A DNA stretch of 64,000 bases, taken from the NCBI GenBank assembly GCA_964554385.1, contig CAZKOM010000002.1:12718-76717 (forward strand), read 5' to 3'. Source of the DNA: JAGKXC01 sp964554385 (lineage in GTDB: Bacteria; Bacteroidota; Bacteroidia; NS11-12g; UBA955). The position numbers were made by a program, and so were the translations under genes. This document shows, piece by piece, positions 61,436 through 64,000 of the stretch. The notes beneath the pieces were generated by a model that ran no database searches, was not told where the DNA came from, and saw only the letters and a list, made by a program, of their open reading frames with translations. Positions within the stretch are counted from its first letter, which is position 1. Each line of letters starts with the position of its first letter.

Positions 61436-62389
61436 ATGGATTTTATACCAAAATTAGATTTAAATCACTTCATTAATGGCAATCATCAACAGAAACTTCA
61501 GTTTGTTAATGAACTGGGCAGAGCCTATGAGGAAATCGGTTTTGTAGCTATTCGTAATCATGGAATTGAAAGGGATATTTTAGAAAATCTTTATCAGCAA
61601 GTTTCATTATTTTTCAATTCTCCAGAAAATGTAAAACTAGCTTACAATGATGATATGGGCGGCGGTCAGCGAGGGTACACTGGTTTTGGAAAAGAACATG
61701 CAAAAAATAGAAACACGGGTGATCTAAAAGAATTTTGGCATTTTGGTCAATTCACAGAAGATTCTGAAGATCCAACAAATACCCCTACCTATCCTGAAAA
61801 TAAAACTGTTTTAGAACTTCCGGAGTTCAATCATTATGGAAAGCTAGCCTACAAGGCTTTAGAGAATACAGGTATTGCTATGTTGCAAGCTATTAGTTTG
61901 TATTTGGGTTTGGAAGAAGATTATTTTGATCAGAAGGTTATTTGGGGAAATAGCATCTTACGTGCTATCCACTACCCTCCGATTACGGAAGATCCAAAAG
62001 ATGCAATTCGAGCAGGAGAACATGAAGATATTAATCTTATAACTCTATTAGTTGGAGCAAGCGCAGACGGTTTGGAAGTACTTAATAAACAAGGAAAGTA
62101 TATTGCCGTAACAGAGGTTGAAAATCATATCGTTGTAAATGTTGGCGATATGCTTCAACGATTAACCAATGATGTTTTAAGGAGCACAACTCATAGAGTA
62201 GTAAATCCACCGAAGGAAAAATGGAGCGAACCTAGATTTAGTATTCCTTTTTTCTTACATCCGAGACCTGAAACTAGACTAGATTGTTTACCCAACTGTA
62301 TTTCCGAAACAAACCCAAAAAAATATGAGGATTGCTCTGCGCAAGAATTTTTAACTCAGCGATTAAGAGAAATAGGCTTAATAAAATAG
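61436..62389 (+). CDS. 2-oxoglutarate/Fe(II)-dependent oxygenase, isopenicillin-N-synthase type
   Basis: A 317-residue oxygenase of the IPNS/2OG superfamily. The iron ligands are in AGEHEDINL (HxD) and TTHRVV (distal His); PRFSIPFFLHP provides the R-x-S motif that binds 2-oxoglutarate. The N-terminal DIOX_N-type domain includes EIGFVAIRNHGI. Family members hydroxylate or cyclise small molecules; the substrate is unknown. The 3' end overlaps a convergent thioesterase gene by 12 bp. Confidence 0.9.
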   Translation: MDFIPKLDLNHFINGNHQQKLQFVNELGRAYEEIGFVAIRNHGIERDILENLYQQVSLFFNSPENVKLAYNDDMGGGQRGYTGFGKEHAKNRNTGDLKEFWHFGQFTEDSEDPTNTPTYPENKTVLELPEFNHYGKLAYKALENTGIAMLQAISLYLGLEEDYFDQKVIWGNSILRAIHYPPITEDPKDAIRAGEHEDINLITLLVGASADGLEVLNKQGKYIAVTEVENHIVVNVGDMLQRLTNDVLRSTTHRVVNPPKEKWSEPRFSIPFFLHPRPETRLDCLPNCISETNPKKYEDCSAQEFLTQRLREIGLIK

Positions 62390-62890
62390 ATTTTTTAATT
62401 CGTGAGCATCTTCTGGTTTCATTTTCCCTGCTAAAATTAATCGAACTTGCCTTCTGCGTAAAGCTCCCTCGTACTTTTGAATTTCCAATTCAGTTTCAGG
62501 ACTAATTTCAGGAACTTTAGTAGGTTTATTTCTGCTGTCTAAAGCTACAAATGTGTAGTAGGCCTCATTACTTTTAATAACATCCCCACTGGGAACGCTT
62601 CTAGCGTGGACTTCAATAAACACCTCCATACTTGAATTAAACGACCGCGTAACAAAGGCATTCAATGTTACTACATCGCCCAAACGGATACTTTCTTTAA
62701 ACGACACTGAATCCACAGATGCTGTAACTACGATCTGATTTGCATGTTTTTGGGCAGCAATAGCAGCACAAATATCCATCCAATGTAACATTTTACCTCC
62801 CATTAAATTACCCAATGTATTCGTATCATTAGGAAGTACTATTTCATTCATGGTTGTGAATGAATGTGATGGTTTCTTATTTGTGCTCAT
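62378..62890 (-). CDS. Acyl-CoA thioesterase (hotdog fold)
   Basis: A 170-residue hotdog-fold thioesterase of the YciA/BFIT type, hydrolysing acyl-CoA esters. Motifs: NDTNTLGNLMGGKMLHWMD, with the conserved N...GG..L.W.D helix start, and VSFKESIRLGDVVTLNAFV. The start at 62890 (MSTNKKPSH) is chosen; the upstream in-frame codon at 62920 would be within the rpmA terminator. Its promoter motif overlaps that terminator's T-run. Confidence 0.88.
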   Translation of the reverse strand: MSTNKKPSHSFTTMNEIVLPNDTNTLGNLMGGKMLHWMDICAAIAAQKHANQIVVTASVDSVSFKESIRLGDVVTLNAFVTRSFNSSMEVFIEVHARSVPSGDVIKSNEAYYTFVALDSRNKPTKVPEISPETELEIQKYEGALRRRQVRLILAGKMKPEDAHELKNLFY

Positions 62891-62897
62891 TATTATT

Positions 62898-62935
62898 ACA
62901 AAAATAAAAGGGAAAGCCAAAAAGACTTTCCCTTT
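62898..62935 (-). terminator. Terminator of rplU-rpmA, overlapping the next promoter
   Basis: On the minus strand AAAGGGAAAG (62935-62926 complement) pairs over 10 bp with its partner (62916-62907) around a 9-nt loop, then runs into TTTTATTTTTG. The same T-rich end contains TATTTTTG (62906-62899), the -7 element of the thioesterase. Confidence 0.8.
62899..62906 (-). promoter_or_regulatory. -7 element of the thioesterase gene
   Basis: TATTTTTG on the minus strand, 8 nt before the ATG at 62890, within the T-tract of the upstream terminator. Confidence 0.4.
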
Positions 62936-62957
62936 CGTTTAAAATTATTTATACTGA

Positions 62958-63215
62958 TTAGGCTTGACCTACAACAGATACAAAACTTCTTCCATCTTTT
63001 CCTTTACGGAATTGAACAGTACCATTTGTAAGAGCAAATAAAGTATGGTCTTTACCGATTCCTACATTTGTTTCAGGATGGTGTTTTGTTCCACGTTGAC
63101 GAACAATAATTCCGCCAGCTTTAACAACTTGACCACCAAAAATTTTCACACCCAAGCGTTTGCTATGTGATTCTCTTCCGTTTTTGGTACTACCCGCACC
63201 TTTTTTGTGTGCCAT
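62958..63215 (-). CDS. rpmA: 50S ribosomal protein L27
   Basis: L27 of 85 residues at the ribosomal peptidyl-transferase centre. The N-terminus MAHKKGAGSTKNGRES is the standard one, with no cleaved leader as in Firmicutes; the rest (KIFGGQVVKAGGIIVRQRG, HHPETNVGIGKDHTLFAL) is typical. It follows rplU by 18 bp and shares its promoter. Confidence 0.97.
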   Translation of the reverse strand: MAHKKGAGSTKNGRESHSKRLGVKIFGGQVVKAGGIIVRQRGTKHHPETNVGIGKDHTLFALTNGTVQFRKGKDGRSFVSVVGQA

Positions 63216-63233
63216 TGTATTTCTCTTTTAAAT

Positions 63234-63542
63234 TTATGCCTTGATACTATCGATTTTCAAAACAGTTAAATAATGGCGAAAACCATTTTTTACTGCATAA
63301 CCTTTTCTTCTTTTCTTTTTGAATACCAACACTTTGTCGCCTTTGCCATGCTCTTTTACTGTAGCAGTAACTTTTGCGCCAGAAACAGTTGGTGTTCCTA
63401 CCTTAACCTTATCACCACCGATAAGCAAAACCTTATCAAATTCCACTGTGGAACCTTCAGCAGCATTCAAACGATTCACCACCAAGTGGTTGTTTTCGGT
63501 AACTCTGTATTGCCTTCCGGCTATTTCAACTATGGCGTACAT
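63234..63542 (-). CDS. rplU: 50S ribosomal protein L21
   Basis: L21 of 102 residues, normal core length (MYAIVEIAGRQYRVTENNHLVV; later KVLVFKKKRRKGYAVKNGFRHYLTVLKI). It has no C-terminal extension, whereas S1 in this window carries a HhH-type one. First gene of the rplU-rpmA operon. Confidence 0.97.
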   Translation of the reverse strand: MYAIVEIAGRQYRVTENNHLVVNRLNAAEGSTVEFDKVLLIGGDKVKVGTPTVSGAKVTATVKEHGKGDKVLVFKKKRRKGYAVKNGFRHYLTVLKIDSIKA

Positions 63543-63559
63543 ATCCGTAAATTGGGCTG

Positions 63560-63590
63560 CAAAGATAAGGGTGTTATTTAATTTTTCAAA
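63560..63590 (-). promoter_or_regulatory. Promoter of rplU-rpmA
   Basis: TTTG (63590-63587) and TATCTTTG (63567-63560) with a 19-nt spacer on the minus strand, close to the Bacteroidota consensus. The leader to the ATG at 63542 is about 13 nt. Confidence 0.75.
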
Positions 63591-63728
63591 CTATTTCTAG
63601 AAAAAAACAATGTTTTAATTGCTCCATTATATTTAACTTAATTCTCATAGAAACGCCCGTTAACTATATTAGACACAACAAATTTATGGTGATATCCCTT
63701 ACAATTTAACATGGATATTTGAGGATTC

Positions 63729-64000
63729 ATGAAAAAGGTATTTTTAGTTATTACAGCTTGGATGTTCTTGTCGCATGTTACCTATGCACAAACAAACAGT
63801 GGAAATCCTAATCCACCGAAAAATGGCAAGGGGATAGAAAACACCTCTCGGAACGTGGTTACTCAATTTGAACCCAAGTTAATACCCTCTTCAAAGTTAC
63901 TTATCGACCCTATCGTCCCAAAAACGGAAAACCCCCGAATAAACTATAAAATAGAAACACCCGAATATCTCCCGCGTGATCAACCAACACGAGGAATACA
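63729..64000 (+). CDS. Exported protein, cut by the window edge
   Basis: The reading frame is open from the ATG at 63729 to the last base (90 codons). The N-terminus MKKVFLVITAWMFLSHVTYAQ is a signal peptide cut after AYAQ-like sequence. The mature part is proline-rich, with IDPIVPKTENPRINYKI and PEYLPRDQPT; similar proline-rich starts precede beta-barrel outer-membrane proteins in Bacteroidota, but too little is present to decide. The 3' end is outside the window. Confidence 0.7.
   Translation, partial: MKKVFLVITAWMFLSHVTYAQTNSGNPNPPKNGKGIENTSRNVVTQFEPKLIPSSKLLIDPIVPKTENPRINYKIETPEYLPRDQPTRGI

Noticed and set aside
63273..63600. Plus-strand ORFs over rplU
   Set aside because: They are antisense shadows of the conserved L21 gene.
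1..64000. CRISPR arrays, prophage, IS elements or defence systems
   Set aside because: No regularly spaced repeats, integrases, transposases or nuclease/toxin modules were seen; the SNF2 ATPase is alone with ung and has no defence partners.

Overview
The window comes from a Bacteroidota chromosome. The evidence is: (i) an alternative complex III operon (actABCDEF); (ii) a protein with SBBP-like repeats and a gliding-motility/type B C-terminal secretion domain (T9SS cargo); (iii) many Bacteroidota-type promoters with the -7 element TAnnTTTG, several with a TTG -33 box 18-20 nt upstream; (iv) almost no Shine-Dalgarno sequences before genes; and (v) AT-rich coding with many lipoproteins. A run of ten N inside serS shows this is a draft or metagenome assembly. 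I cannot place it below phylum level with confidence. Nothing looks like a phage, integrative element, IS, CRISPR array or defence island. It reads as a core-genome segment.

Layout. 1-2.9 kb: a lipocalin-like lipoprotein, a TPR lipoprotein that starts 4 nt after a tRNA-Leu(UAA), and ornithine aminotransferase. 2.9-11.6 kb: a large envelope protein, then the rod-shape cluster mreB-mreC-mreD-mrdA(PBP2)-rodA. 11.6-16.7 kb: a 1167-aa FG-GAP/VCBS + ASPIC lipoprotein, a 51-aa basic protein, and a vanadium-haloperoxidase/PAP2-type lipoprotein. 16.9-19.5 kb: valS. 19.7-28.2 kb: actA-F on the minus strand, closed by a strong terminator, with no cytochrome oxidase genes after actF. 28.4-31.9 kb: lytic transglycosylase, TPR protein, queuosine-precursor transporter and a NicO-like membrane protein. 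31.9-37.0 kb: ribosomal protein S1 with an extra C-terminal HhH-like domain and a real Shine-Dalgarno, then a glycosyltransferase/TPR membrane fusion. 37.1-40.1 kb: cbs-map-MBL hydrolase. 40.2-44.3 kb: GT2 glycosyltransferase, DinB-like protein, serS (gapped), tRNA nucleotidyltransferase. 44.3-50.3 kb: a polytopic membrane protein, ftsE, ung and a SNF2 helicase. 50.4-55.5 kb: free-methionine sulfoxide reductase, MFS transporter, RNase R, polyprenyl synthase and a DUF2256 mini-gene. 55.5-59.4 kb: a T9SS-type surface protein split by one in-frame TAA. 59.4-64 kb: fmt, an ECF sigma factor with a strong SD and its small partner gene, a 2OG-Fe(II) oxygenase, an acyl-CoA thioesterase, rpmA/rplU, and the start of an exported protein cut by the window edge.

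The functional themes are cell-wall elongation (Mre/PBP2/RodA), quinol-oxidising respiration (ACIII), translation (S1, L21, L27, ValRS, SerRS, Fmt, Map, CCA enzyme, tRNA-Leu) and cell-surface proteins. The most notable signals concern gene expression. At least six genes carry the -7 element exactly 4 nt before the start codon, which predicts leaderless mRNAs. Only two genes (rpsA and the ECF sigma factor) carry strong Shine-Dalgarno sequences, which is unusual for this phylum. One protein gene begins directly behind a tRNA. No gene-free stretch exceeds 300 bases; the longest, 28179-28422, holds only the actA promoter motif.
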